The notes under the pieces were generated by a model, which did not search any database, was not told where the DNA came from, and worked only from the letters and a program-made list of their open reading frames with translations. From NCBI GenBank assembly GCA_938743325.2, contig OW568862.1:597501-661500 (forward strand): a stretch of 64,000 nucleotides of DNA. The letters are read 5' to 3'. Below are positions 31,415 through 42,154 of this stretch, one piece after another. The position numbers and the translations under genes are program-made. The stretch comes from Pycnococcus provasolii. Its lineage: Eukaryota; Chlorophyta; Pseudoscourfieldiophyceae; Pseudoscourfieldiales; Pycnococcaceae. Numbering within the stretch: the stretch's first letter is position 1; each line of letters opens with the position of its first letter.

Positions 31415-32362
31415 ATGGCGCCCCCGCCCGTCCTGTACCTCTCAGGCTACGTCGACGGCGAGTACGTGCACGACGACGAAATGCCGTGCGCGCAACTCGA
31501 CAGGTGGACGCTGCAAACGTACGAAAAAGTCGCGCTCAACCTCTACGACACACGCGTGGAAGTCGTGCAGAAAATTAACGACGTCGGAGAAAGCCACAAC
31601 CGCGAAGGCGAACAAGACAAGGGATCCATCGGAGTTGGCGCGGTCCTGTGGGAGGCGGCTATCATGACGATGTGCCACCTCCTAACAAGCGAAACGGAAG
31701 CGTCAACACACCTGCGGGAACTCATCACCACGAGGGCAAACGCCAAACAAAAGATTCCGACGACGAAAAAGGCTTCGAGGAAAGCCAACGCGTCAAAAAG
31801 GACGACGACGGCGAGTGCCAAGGCGACTCCTCTGCGTGGCGTGCGTGCTGTTGAGCTCGGAACGGGAACCGGCCTACTTGCGAGTGCGCTGGCGGCGGGT
31901 GGGTGCGTAGACGTTGTCGCCACGGACCTCGAGAGAGTCGTGCCGCTCATGAAGGAGAACCTCAGCGGGGTGGAGGCACTTCGCGTCGAGGCACTCCCTT
32001 GGGGTTGCGAGCACGACGAGAATACACGCGCCATTCGCGATCAAGCTCAACCAGACCTCGTCGTCGTTACAGACCCCGTGTACCAGCCTCACTTCGTCAC
32101 GCCGTTTGTGCACACAATGCGCGTGATGATGGAAATTGCCGACGAAGATCGTGACCAACAGCCGCCGCGTGTCGGCGTCGTGTGCTACGAAATGCGTGAT
32201 CCAGAGGTTGCGACGCGCCTGGAGCGAGAGCTACGCGACGCATTTGAGTGCGTCGACGAGCACAGCGTGTGTGAGGCTGTCGAAGGCTACGAGGAGCTCT
32301 CCACCGACCACGTGCGCATGTTCGTTCTGCGTCAGCCACGTTTTCCGTCGTTGATAGACTAA
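31415..32362 (+). CDS. Family-16 (METTL21-like) protein methyltransferase
   Basis: 315 residues, one exon. The S-adenosylmethionine site is RAVELGTGTGLLASALAAGG (motif I) with VVATDLERVVPLMKENL (the T-D-L acidic loop), then PDLVVVTDPVYQPHFVTPFV, which matches the D-x-x-Y/V-x step of methyltransferase family 16 (METTL21/EEF/FAM86 group, mostly lysine methyltransferases acting on translation factors and chaperones). SIGVGAVLWEAAIMTMCHLL is the G-xx-LW-A motif preceding the fold in this family. A Lys/Thr-rich insert (about residues 105-145) interrupts before motif I. The substrate cannot be told. TGTAA follows the stop at 32377-32381. Confidence 0.72.
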   Translation: MAPPPVLYLSGYVDGEYVHDDEMPCAQLDRWTLQTYEKVALNLYDTRVEVVQKINDVGESHNREGEQDKGSIGVGAVLWEAAIMTMCHLLTSETEASTHLRELITTRANAKQKIPTTKKASRKANASKRTTTASAKATPLRGVRAVELGTGTGLLASALAAGGCVDVVATDLERVVPLMKENLSGVEALRVEALPWGCEHDENTRAIRDQAQPDLVVVTDPVYQPHFVTPFVHTMRVMMEIADEDRDQQPPRVGVVCYEMRDPEVATRLERELRDAFECVDEHSVCEAVEGYEELSTDHVRMFVLRQPRFPSLID

Positions 32363-32376
32363 GTAGCGTAAGATAT

Positions 32377-32381
32377 TGTAA
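32377..32381 (+). promoter_or_regulatory. Candidate TGTAA poly(A) signal of methyltransferase gene
   Basis: TGTAA 15 bases after the methyltransferase stop; a second CTGTAAA lies ten bases further on. Confidence 0.35.
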
Positions 32382-32498
32382 CAAACTGTAAACTCATACA
32401 AAGAAATTTCTCTCTAGGGGTCCGTTAAAACGCAACGTAAGAATGCAGGTTCGCCTATCATTGTTCAGCTATCCAACTTCCAGTACAGTGCTGTACTG

Positions 32499-33143
32499 CT
32501 ATACCTTCTTGTAGCACACTTCCGTCGCGCCGCTCACCTTGGCCACTACGCGTGCTGCCGTGAAGAGGTAGTCGGAGAGGCGGTTGACATACGTGAGCAC
32601 CTCCGGCTCGACATCCTTAAGCTCGTGAGTAAGCCGCGCCACCTTGCGCTCCGCTCGTCGGCACACTGTGCGAGCGAGGTGCAGTTGGCTTGCCGCCGCA
32701 CCGCCGCTGGGGAGGATGAAGTTTGTTAGTGGCGGCAGATGTGCGTCCAGCGCGTCGATCCACGCTTCGACTTGTTCGGTGCACCCTGCGGGAAAACGCG
32801 CGCGCTTCAGCTTCGCCGTCTGTTCGGAAGTCAGCGGCGTTGCAACCGCGCTTCCCGCGTCGAGTAGCCTGCTTTGTATTTCCGTGAGTTGCTTCGCGAC
32901 GCTCGACGAAGGTTCGTCTTCGTCCGCATCGCTCGGCACGACCGTCTCTACGAGGTGGCGGCACACGCCCAGCACCGAGTTGAGTTCGTCGACGTCGCCA
33001 AGCGCCTCGAAGACGAGGTCGTCCTTGCGTCGCCTCTCTCCGTTGTACAGCGACGACTCGCCGGCGTCGCCCGTGCGCGTGTAGATCTTCATGGGAAAAA
33101 CTTCGGCGAGAAACGGGAAAAAAGAGAAATGCCGGGTCGGCAC
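32499..33143 (-). CDS. MMAB: Cob(I)alamin adenosyltransferase, PduO/MMAB type
   Basis: 214 residues from 33143, or 197 from the ATG at 33092. The longer start adds MPTRHFSFFPFLAEVFP, which could be a short mitochondrial leader. Core motifs: MKIYTRTGDAGESSLYNGER (the conserved YTRTGDxGxT phosphate loop), EALGDVDELNSVLG, IQSRLLDAGSAVATP, FILPSGGAAASQLHLARTV (the F-x-LPGG element, here LPSGG), CRRAERKVARL, YVNRLSDYLFTAAR. The enzyme transfers the adenosyl group of ATP to cob(I)alamin to make adenosylcobalamin, the cofactor of methylmalonyl-CoA mutase. An alga carrying it probably uses scavenged vitamin B12. GESSL for GxTSL is a mild deviation. Confidence 0.93.
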   Translation of the reverse strand: MPTRHFSFFPFLAEVFPMKIYTRTGDAGESSLYNGERRRKDDLVFEALGDVDELNSVLGVCRHLVETVVPSDADEDEPSSSVAKQLTEIQSRLLDAGSAVATPLTSEQTAKLKRARFPAGCTEQVEAWIDALDAHLPPLTNFILPSGGAAASQLHLARTVCRRAERKVARLTHELKDVEPEVLTYVNRLSDYLFTAARVVAKVSGATEVCYKKV

Positions 33144-33193
33144 GTGCCGGATCGGGACGAGAGAACGGGACAGCCACCCGTTTCCTTTTTTAA

Positions 33194-33245
33194 AACCCTA
33201 ACATAATAACCCTAACATAATAACCCTAACCCTAACATAAAATAA
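33194..33245 (+). repeat. Telomere-like repeat AACCCTAACATAAT
   Basis: Two 14-base units AACCCTAACATAAT followed by AACCCTAACCCTAACATAA, about 100 bases upstream of the cobalamin adenosyltransferase start and inside its divergent 5' region. Confidence 0.85.
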
Positions 33246-33274
33246 CACTACGAGTAGCCCTACTCATAAAAGTA

Positions 33275-33485
33275 ACAAGTGAACCCCCTAAAAGTGAAAC
33301 CCCTAAAAGTGAAACCCCGAAACAGGAATCGCCGGAATCCCAAAAAGAGTTCTCAAAAAGCGCAAAGCAGATGCAACCCAACACCTCTTCCCAAGTCCCA
33401 ACCCAACAAAGCAGATAAAAAATGTGGTACAAAGCAGATCTTGAGCAGATCAATTATTAGGGCACAAAGCAGATGAAAATCCCGG
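33275..33485 (+). repeat. Dispersed repeats: AAAAGTGAAACCCCT and CAAAGCAGAT units
   Basis: Three tandem AAAAGTGAA(A)CCCC(T/G) units at 33277-33318, ending in CCCCGAAACAGG, then four spaced CAAAGCAGAT words (about 33363, 33408, 33430, 33465). They resemble pieces of the 17-base array at 24299. The rest of 33246-33708 holds T/C-rich promoter-like sequence and no gene. Confidence 0.7.
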
Positions 33486-33708
33486 TGAAATCCCCCGCGG
33501 GGAAACAAGCCTGGAATAGGTGGAATAATTTTTCATCTTCCCCCTCTCCCCTCTGGCCCTGGGCAGAAGTCCCTGTCAGCCTGGGGGGCCTCTGTGGTGT
33601 CACACTTTTCCCCCTGTTTTTTTTCCCTTCCACGTGGAACGTTTTTCTTGCCTGTCATTTTCGCCCTTAACAAGTCACTTTAAGTGTTTCTTTGCTTTGC
33701 TTTGTTTC

Positions 33709-34458
33709 ATGTCTCTGCTGTGTGAAGAATATTTCACCATGTCGCCTGGGCTTGCTCATGCTCATCATCCGGAGGCTCACCATCATCACGAGTTGTTGCA
33801 GCAGTGTTTTCCCAAGGATTCATCCATTCATGGGAAGGAGGGCCTCCTTGGAGATGTAAGGGCGACCTTGGATGGCAATCACGTCGAGCCATCAACGAGG
33901 AGTTTCTTGTCGTTGTCGGGGCAAGAAACTTGCAGCTATCAGACGCAAGGGGAAGAGAAAGACGAACGCACGGCGATTCGCTCGGTCGTCGAGGCACTCG
34001 GACAGGCCATTTTCCTGTCTTCGGACGGGGTGATGCGAGAAGTGGAAACGGGACAAACGTCTGTCGCCGATGCGCTGGAGATGTTCCACGAAAGCGTCAC
34101 GGACGCGCAAGGACCTTTCGGAGTCACGCACCTCGACGGCGCCGCACGACTTGCGTGGGCATACCGCTACCCGACTGGCGACGACCTTGTCGCTGTGCAG
34201 CAGCAGCCGTACGATAGACTGCTTAGTGCGTGGTGGTGGAGTAATCCTCGCGGGACGTGCGTTCCAAGTACCTCAGAGCGCGACTCACTCGCCAGCTTGG
34301 CAGGAGTCTCGAAGTCTTATGTCGACAAGTACTTCATGCGCCGCCGTCTGCTGACATATCGCAACCTTGCCGATGCGGTAAGTACGCCGGGCTGCGAAGA
34401 GGTGAAGTTCGTGGCGCTCGTGTTTGACCAGCTCGTAGCGGCGACCGGAGAGCCATAG
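33709..34458 (+). CDS. Possible degenerate TALE-type homeodomain protein
   Basis: 249 residues from ATG 33709 (33634 and 33739 are alternatives; the start is uncertain). The N-terminus has a His cluster (HAHHPEAHHHHELL). Residues ~168-225 read LLSAWWWSNPRGTCVPSTSE, RDSLASLAGVSKSYVDKYFM, RRRLLTYRNLADA, which lines up with the TALE homeodomain pattern LxxWLxxHxxxPYPTxxEKxxL-AxxTGLTxxQVxNWFINxRxR. Spacing fits helices 1-3 and the extra loop residues, but W48 is Y, N51 is R, and the Pro-Tyr-Pro loop is lost, so normal DNA contact is doubtful. TALE proteins of green algae (GSP1/GSM1 type) control the zygote programme. Alternatively this is an unrelated helix-turn-helix. TGTAA at 34496-34500 follows the stop. 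Confidence 0.4.
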   Translation: MSLLCEEYFTMSPGLAHAHHPEAHHHHELLQQCFPKDSSIHGKEGLLGDVRATLDGNHVEPSTRSFLSLSGQETCSYQTQGEEKDERTAIRSVVEALGQAIFLSSDGVMREVETGQTSVADALEMFHESVTDAQGPFGVTHLDGAARLAWAYRYPTGDDLVAVQQQPYDRLLSAWWWSNPRGTCVPSTSERDSLASLAGVSKSYVDKYFMRRRLLTYRNLADAVSTPGCEEVKFVALVFDQLVAATGEP

Positions 34459-36143
34459 AGCACTGTACGATGGTGTGCGAACAACTGTCATCGTGTGTAA
34501 GAGAAGTGTGCACTTTCCTATTCCATGTTAAGGTAAGGTTGTGCCAAATCCGACCTTGTTCATGTGCACATCATGTCATGGCGCCGCGGCGTTGGAATTT
34601 CGAAGTCGGCCCCTCCAGGCTGCCAAGGTGGCGCTTTTGAACTTTTGCGCAGGCGGAAGTTCAAGGCGAAAGATCTTCTTTTTCTGTTTGGGGGTTGGGA
34701 CTTTGGAGACGGTCGTTCATGTATGGAACCAAGAACTTGAAAAGCGCCGTTCCCGTGGAGCTGCCCGCCCGGGAAACTTTATGTGCCTTCTCTGTGCTTT
34801 TGGCAAGAGTGAAACGCCACTACGTAGTCGTTCCCTAATAACGGCGTGTGTGAAAATTGAGCGCGGTTGGACAGACTCTCGGAGGTAACCTGCCTGCGAT
34901 GAAGTATGAACGCCTCGCTTGAACGGGAAATCCCGACGAGAGGTTCAAACAGGTGATAACAAAGGTCGGTCGCTTGCAAGTTGCAAGAGGAAAAGGGGTC
35001 CAGCATCGAGCGACCGAACGAGGAGCGAGCACCACTATCGCATGCATGCACGCATGGCCGGCCGCGCCTCGCATCGCTTGCTCGCGAAGTGGGAACGTCA
35101 GACGAGAACGACGCGGAAGGACGTCAGGAACTGAGGTTAACATTAACCTAACTTTTCACCTTCGCTGTTCCTTCGCTGTTCATGGGTGGTACCACCTTCG
35201 ACACAGGTTAGACCAGCGGGTGGTGCAACATCGCATCGCATCGATCGCGTGTTGCTTCGAAGCATCGACAACATCTGTGCAGGTACAACTAACGTAGCGG
35301 TGAAGAAGCCCATGGCCAGCATTGTCAACCAACCGCCTCGGAAGCCAGGCGACGCGACAACAGGCAAGTTGTCTTACCCAGGAACAGGAAAGAAGCAGGC
35401 GAGACAGGCCTGAAGAGGCGTTGGTTGCGCCTCCCTCGTAGTCTCGTACTCCCTCGGAGCCCTCGAGCCGCGGTGCCCTCACCAACCAACTCGTCAACCT
35501 GTTGTGTAAACTGTACTAAACTGTGTGGGATGGGATCCCGAAGGGACCCTGCACACAGTACAGTGTTGAGACCAGGTTGAGAACGACTGACGACTGACGA
35601 GAGAACAGCGAGACCTGTTCTCGAGTAAGAAGGAGGGGAGGGTTGTACAGTAAGAAGGAAGGGAAGGGAAGGGGAGCGACACAACACAACACAACACAAC
35701 ACGTCTAAGGATTCACTGTAGTACTACTCGTCCAGTGTCCAGTGCGACACTATCGTAGCTAGGAGTCGTCGACACCTTCGACTGCGACCACTGTTGTTCA
35801 CCGCACTGCACTGCACCAGTTGCCACTGCAGACTGCACCACTGCACGAGTGCACTGCACTGCACTGCACTGCACCAGTGAGTGCACTGCCCCGCTGCGCT
35901 GCTTTCGCGTTGTTCTCTGCCCTGCTTTAGCCCGCTGCCCTGCACCGCGAGTCACCGCGCTGCCCTTCCCCTTCCCCTCTCCTGCTCCCTTGGACACACC
36001 GCCTTACACCGCCTTGCCTTTCACCACTCCCTCGCTCTAGGCCTCGCCCCTCGCGGCTCGCCCCTCACGACCACACCCTTCGCCTCGCTGTGTGCCGTGG
36101 CGCGACCTGCCACCACTGTGGCGCGCCTCGGGCCTCGGACGAG
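34459..36143. other. Intergenic region, 1.7 kb, no supported gene
   Basis: Upstream of the second giant gene. It contains an (ACAAC)n run (about 35680-35702), a TGCAC pentamer run (about 35843-35872), CCCTTCCCC runs near 35960, and CTATCGTAGCTAGG near 35752. Frames present are short, cysteine/arginine-heavy and shared across strands, so none is called. Confidence 0.5.
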
Positions 36144-39100
36144 ATGCACATGGAGACTGGAGGCTTAAGACGACACACACAGAACCGCCGACGTCGGCGG
36201 ACAGCAGAAAGCTCGACCACAAGTTGCAGATGGACTGGTGCCGCGGCGACGCTGCTGCTTGCGCTATGCGCGGCGCTGCCCCTGGCAGACGGTAAGTCGA
36301 AGAGGCGACGAGAGGGAAGGGGAGTGCGTGTGTGCGTGGGCGTGCGTTCGTGCGTGTGTGCGCGCACGCGAAAGTGCCGTAGGGAGCGTGCAAGCTCGGA
36401 CATGCACGGGATGGGCGAACAAAGAGGAGAGGGAAGGTGGAAGAAGCAGGGACCGAAACAACAACGGTACACGCCACGCGGCCGTTCGCTTGCCGAACGA
36501 GCAAACAAGTGGGCCGCGGGCGCGCAGCTCACGGCGGTATGGCTGGATGGTGGGAGACGTTTGGGAAGGCTGAAGATCTTACACACCAACAACAACAACA
36601 ACAACAACCAAAACAAAATAAACGCTCACGTGATTCCAACGCCTCGCACGCTCCCACAAAACAAAACAACCAAACAAATACAGCTTCGCACTTCCGCTTC
36701 GGAACCATCAGCTGGGCCAAGACTTCGACCGGTGCCGCAGGCGAGGTTGAGTTTTCGATGCGCCTGGCGTACCGCCGAAACTACAACTGGGGTAGCTACT
36801 TTGGCGAGCAGTGGCTCCAGACAACTACAGACCCGACCACGCAGGTGTTTTACGGTAGCGAGGAGACGTTCGCGTCGAATCCTCTCTCCGCAGCGAACTT
36901 CGCAGCCGGTTTTGTCGACTCAAATCTTGCTACGACGCGCAACTGTGCGACGAAGCAGGGATCGCTGCTCGCGCAGGACTGTTTCCAGTGTCCTTCGCCA
37001 AACGGCGGTGGCCCGGCTCCCAACTGCGATGACAAGGCGGCCACCGATCTTGCAGGAGGCTGCGTTTCGCCGCAGGGTTGCCGAAACAACAACCCGAAGC
37101 TCGGCGGGGTGGACAAGTTCTACATCAAATTCCCGCCCGTGAAGCAGACGGCCAACTGCGCCAACGGGCAGAAGTGCGACGTCGTTGCATGTCCAACGCC
37201 GTTCTACTGCGACTACAAGGTCGCGGTGGAGTCCAACGGCGTGCTCCCTCAGTTCACCTCCGGCGTGAATCCGGCTGCAGCGAAGTGCGCGCAGTGGCAG
37301 GCAAACCCGGAGAAGGATCCGGAGAAGTGCGCGTCGTGGAGTAACATCTACGGCATGTTTCTCGGCGACGAGCAGGGAAGCACCGCCACCGTGCAGATGA
37401 CGGTTGACAGCATGGAGGACGACCTCACGCCTGTCGGAAACTATCTCGCGGGATATGGGCGTTTCAAGCACACGTACAACGTCGGCGTGCCCTACACAGC
37501 CTTCTTCACGGGTGGCTACCGCGTGTTCGCATGCGAGTACGACATGAACACCTTTGTGGGTGGCGTGAGCAACACGGGCGCGTGCGAAAAGAAGCTTGAT
37601 CGGCTGCTCAACAACAACGCCGAAGGCCGCTTCCGTCTCGAGGTGGAGGTATTCATCGGCACCGATGGCAACTCTGCGCCCGTGGCGTCGATGATGCCCG
37701 TGCTGCCCGTGCCAATGTCTGCCGTGGATGGTTACACCTACTTCCAGATCGCGGCATACGACACGGAGGACGACGAGCTTGAGTTCCGTTTCGGCAACTA
37801 CATCGAGTACGGTGGCCTCACGCGCAGCAAGTTGGACCAATATCCGTTCAATCAGCCGAACGAGTCGAACGATCTGTACAACATCACAAAGTACTGCGAG
37901 CTGTACGGCGCCGTGGCGGCGAACGATCAGACGCTTCCGGCGAATGCTGACTACTACAACTGCAATCCCGCTGATGCGAACTACGGCAAGATCAATCTGT
38001 ATTCGCTGAAGACGAATGGACAATTTGGCGGCGACCAGTGCGACAGGTTCAGCCGCACGGTGTTCGTGGGAGATCAGTTGAACAGCGACGGCGGCATCTG
38101 CGCAACCGATCGTGTTCCAACCAACGTCACGGGAACTTCCACGTCGTTCCGCTCAATCATCCCCGGCCTCGTCGAGTGGCGCACCTGGCAAGCGGCTGAC
38201 GGATCGGATTGTGCGGACGGCGCAACGGGATGCCAGAAGTTGCCAGAAGGTCTCTACAATATGGTCGTGATGATCAAGGACGTTCGTCCGGCGACGAACA
38301 CGGGTGTGAAGGTACCGCTTGACTTCATGCTTTACCTGTACGACGGCCCGCTGCACTTCTGCAACGCCGCCTGCAAGGACAACAAACGCCTTGCGCCAAC
38401 CACCTCCTTGGGTGCCGTGGAGACGGGAGGAAACAGCCGCAATGACAACTACGTGGACCCAAACAACGCCAATGGGCCCTGTCCAACTAACCTGGTTGGA
38501 ACGCCCGCGTGCAACTACATGGCTAAGTATCCCGGCGTTGCGACATTTACCGACCTTGACGGCGTTTACGGCGGTGACATTTCGTTCGCAGCTGGTGCGA
38601 ACACTGTTGTGATCAACCAGAAGTGCACGATCTGCGGCATTGGTCCTACAGCCAATAATGCGTCAGCCTGCACGGCGAACGCGCAGAACGACGCTTGTGG
38701 CGGTGCACTGGACCCGACCACAAATTCGATCGTGCCTGCAGCTGGCGCCTGTATCTCCAACCAGAGGCCAACCTTCGTAACCGGCCCGGATGTGAGTGGC
38801 TACAAAGACACGCCCGGATTCGACAAGTGGAGTACATCGCTGTCGCAGACTGGCGAGGTGAAAGGCGTAAGCAATCAAAAGTACGAGCCGGCAGACATTC
38901 TTGTGTACAAGGGAAAGCCGGTGATTTTCTACATTACTGCCATCGATACGGATGATTGCACGGAGCTGACTATCGACTCTACCGGACTGCCGCACGCGCC
39001 GCAGATGAGGCTCGAGGATCCTCAGTACCTGACGGACTACCCGCAATTCCCGCAGGGAATGAAGGTGCGCCGCCGCTTCTACTGGCCCTCGCCCAATGCT

Positions 39101-42100
39101 AACGCTGACCTCGACGATCGTCAGCCGCTCTCACGGGTTTGCTTCTTCGCATACGACAAGTACCTCATCACGGCGCAACCTTACTACTGCGTGAATATCC
39201 GCATCGAGCGCGAGCCGCCGAAGGACGAGGAAACGCTCATTCGGTTCGACTGCAAGCTGGCTATCAATTGGTACCCGCCGCTCAGTCGATTCACGCTCAA
39301 GGACCTGGACAAGGTGTACATGACCGCCACGAACTTCACGAACTTTGAGTGGCACCACGTGATGGCGTCAATTGACACATCCGGGCGTGGCTCTCTCTAC
39401 GTCGATGGCGTGGCGCAGGAGCTGGTGACCGACGTGCAGGTTGATCCCGCGAAGCCCGGCTATGGCCTCGGTCAGGCTGTCGGGGCGTCGGTGGATCTCA
39501 GGGAGTACCCGAACCACTGCCTTGCAACTCCCACTATGGCGCCCGGGGGACGTCGCAACCTCGGCGCACCCTCGTCTTGGAGCTCGACCAGTGACAACGG
39601 CGATGTCATGAGCGCTGATAACTACAACATGGTGACCGATCAGCCAGTGAAGGAGGGTTACGAGTCGGTCCCGTACAACACGGCCACCGGAATTTTCGAG
39701 CCGGCGGGATTGGACAAGTACACGGTGAACCAGTGCGGCGGCGGTAAATCGTGCACGCTGAAGATGGGAGACGGATGCCCGGATCTGTCGACCAATCCGT
39801 TCGAAGGCATTATCGACGAGGTGGCAATTTGGAATCGCGCTCTCACAAAAGACGAAGTGCAGGCGACGATGTTTTTGATGCCTCAGCACGTGACATCTCG
39901 CACACTCGAGACGCCGCGTGGTGTCCAGTTCGACCTAACCGCTGGCCGAGTGCTCTACTCGCGCTTCAATAATCCGTGCAACGAAGGAGCCGCCCCCCCT
40001 CCTTCAGTGCCAAGTACGGGAGGTCGCCGCACTCTCAAACAGGTGGCCGGCCTCGGCCCATCACGTCCTTCGGTGGTGGCCCAGAAGATCGCCGGCGCTC
40101 GAAATCCCACGGCGAGCGACGATGCATCGTACACTGCTGGAGCTTACACGTCAACATCCCAGACTGTGATTGATGGAGCGGATCCCATTAGCTTTATCAG
40201 CTTTGCGAAGAATGCCAAGTACATCTACACGGGAACGCCGTTCGCGCCGCCAATGATTACGCACATCTCATCGGAGATTGGAGGAGGCGTAGCACCGCTC
40301 GACCCGAGTGGTGCAGCCACAGTCACCGTCAAGGGTCTCGGCTTCGCGCGCTCGCCTTTCCTCAAGTGTGCTGTCGTCGAGCCGGACCCACGAGGCCAGC
40401 TCACAACACACCCTCTCGACGGCGACGGGCCGAACTTTGAGTACTTCCAGTCGGAGGACTCGGCAAAGTACAAGGCAAGCCACTACCCTCGCCTTGGCAT
40501 GGAGCTTCCACGTGATGGAATGTCCTTCTCGTACGACACTGTCAAGAGCAACGTGGTATTCACGGACGCCGAGACAGTTCTCGAGCCAAACGAAATGCTT
40601 CCCTACTTCGACCCATCGAGCAATCGCAGGCCGATGAAGAAGCTTTATCAGCCGCTGTGCAAGGTCCCCAACTTGCTGGAGTCGTGCCCGGCGTATCCGT
40701 ATTCCACGGGTGGCCCTCAAACCGCCAACGACTGCGGATACTGCCCCACCGGAACTCGCGTTGACTGGTTCGTTTCAAACACCGATGCGCAGCTTGGAAC
40801 GGGCTTGCTACGTGGTGGCAACGTACCAGCATTTGAGACGATCCCCGCTCGCAGCGGAGCGCACTTGAGCAACAATTTCTACGACAGCCAGTGGTTTGGC
40901 TGGTATGAGACGGTGAAGTGCACGGTGCCGCGCACGCCGTACCCAACGGACATGGCGTACTTCGGCGTGTCGAACGACGGAGGTGGCGTCGGATCCGCGC
41001 CGCTCAAGTCGACCATCTCGGAGGTTTCGCTTCACGTGGATGGGACGGCGACACTCACATCGAAGGCTGGTCCGATGGGCACGACGTATTCTGCATGGAT
41101 CAAGCCGATGGATATGCCCTCGCCCAACACGACCGCCACGATCATTTCTACCGAGGGCATCGACCTCGCATTCGGCGCTGGCGGCATTTCGTTGCGGAAG
41201 GATGGCACGGACTACCCTGAGGGAGGCGTGACGGTCACGCTCAACATGTGGCACCACGTCGTGATGACGGACACGGCGGACGGCTACGCGCTGTACCTGA
41301 ATGGCGTGCAGCAGGCGACGACGAGCGCCGTTTCGGGTGACCAGAAGCTTGTCGCACTCGGCACGGGCTTCACCGGTCTCATCGATAACCTCAAGATCCT
41401 GACGCCGGGCGCCGCAGAGAGCCAGATTGACGAGCTAGGTTCGTCGACAGGAACGGCTGGTGTCGATACCTCGTTTGTGGCGTTCTACACCTTCTCATCC
41501 ATGGCTGACGTGACTGCCGCCTTCAGCGTGAACGGAACGGTTGCGCTGAAGGCAAGTGCCGCGCCCTGGTATCCCACATCGGTTTACTCCGTTGAGGGTG
41601 TGCCCGTGACATACGATGACACGGACGACTTCCACGTTGTCAGCGGTCCGCTCAACTCGATGCTGAGCCAACGCGTGCTTGGATTTAACCTGGCGGCGAG
41701 CCCGCATTTGAAGTGCTCGTGGACGCGTAAGCCCGAAGAGGTCGAACCTCCCGCGGTCACCGTTGCGCCGCGCGGCGACGAGTCGACAGGACTCAACTAC
41801 AGCCCTTTCATCAACATGGAATACGACGCCTATCCTGCATTCACCTACAAGAATGCGGAGCTGCAAACCAACCCGGTGTTCGTCTCGGATACCGAGGTGT
41901 TCTGCCCCACGCCGAAAGCTGAGGCGGCAGGCGCGTACTACTTCTCCTTGGCGGGCCCGACTTCGCAAAACGCGGTTCCTTACTCCGTCACAGAGGTGGC
42001 GTTCGAGTGCGACGGTGCGTCCGACTACGCGACGAGTGCGATGGAAAGCTTCGACTTCAGCGAGGGCTACTCGTTCTCCGCGTGGGTCTTCCCGTACGCC

Positions 42101-42123
42101 GAGAAGCTCGTACGACCGGCAGC

Positions 42124-42154
<31 letters not shown>

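Noticed and set aside
34541-34888. 115-codon plus frame in the 34-36 kb intergenic region
   Set aside because: No motif, no neighbour support, and overlapping frames of equal quality on the other strand.
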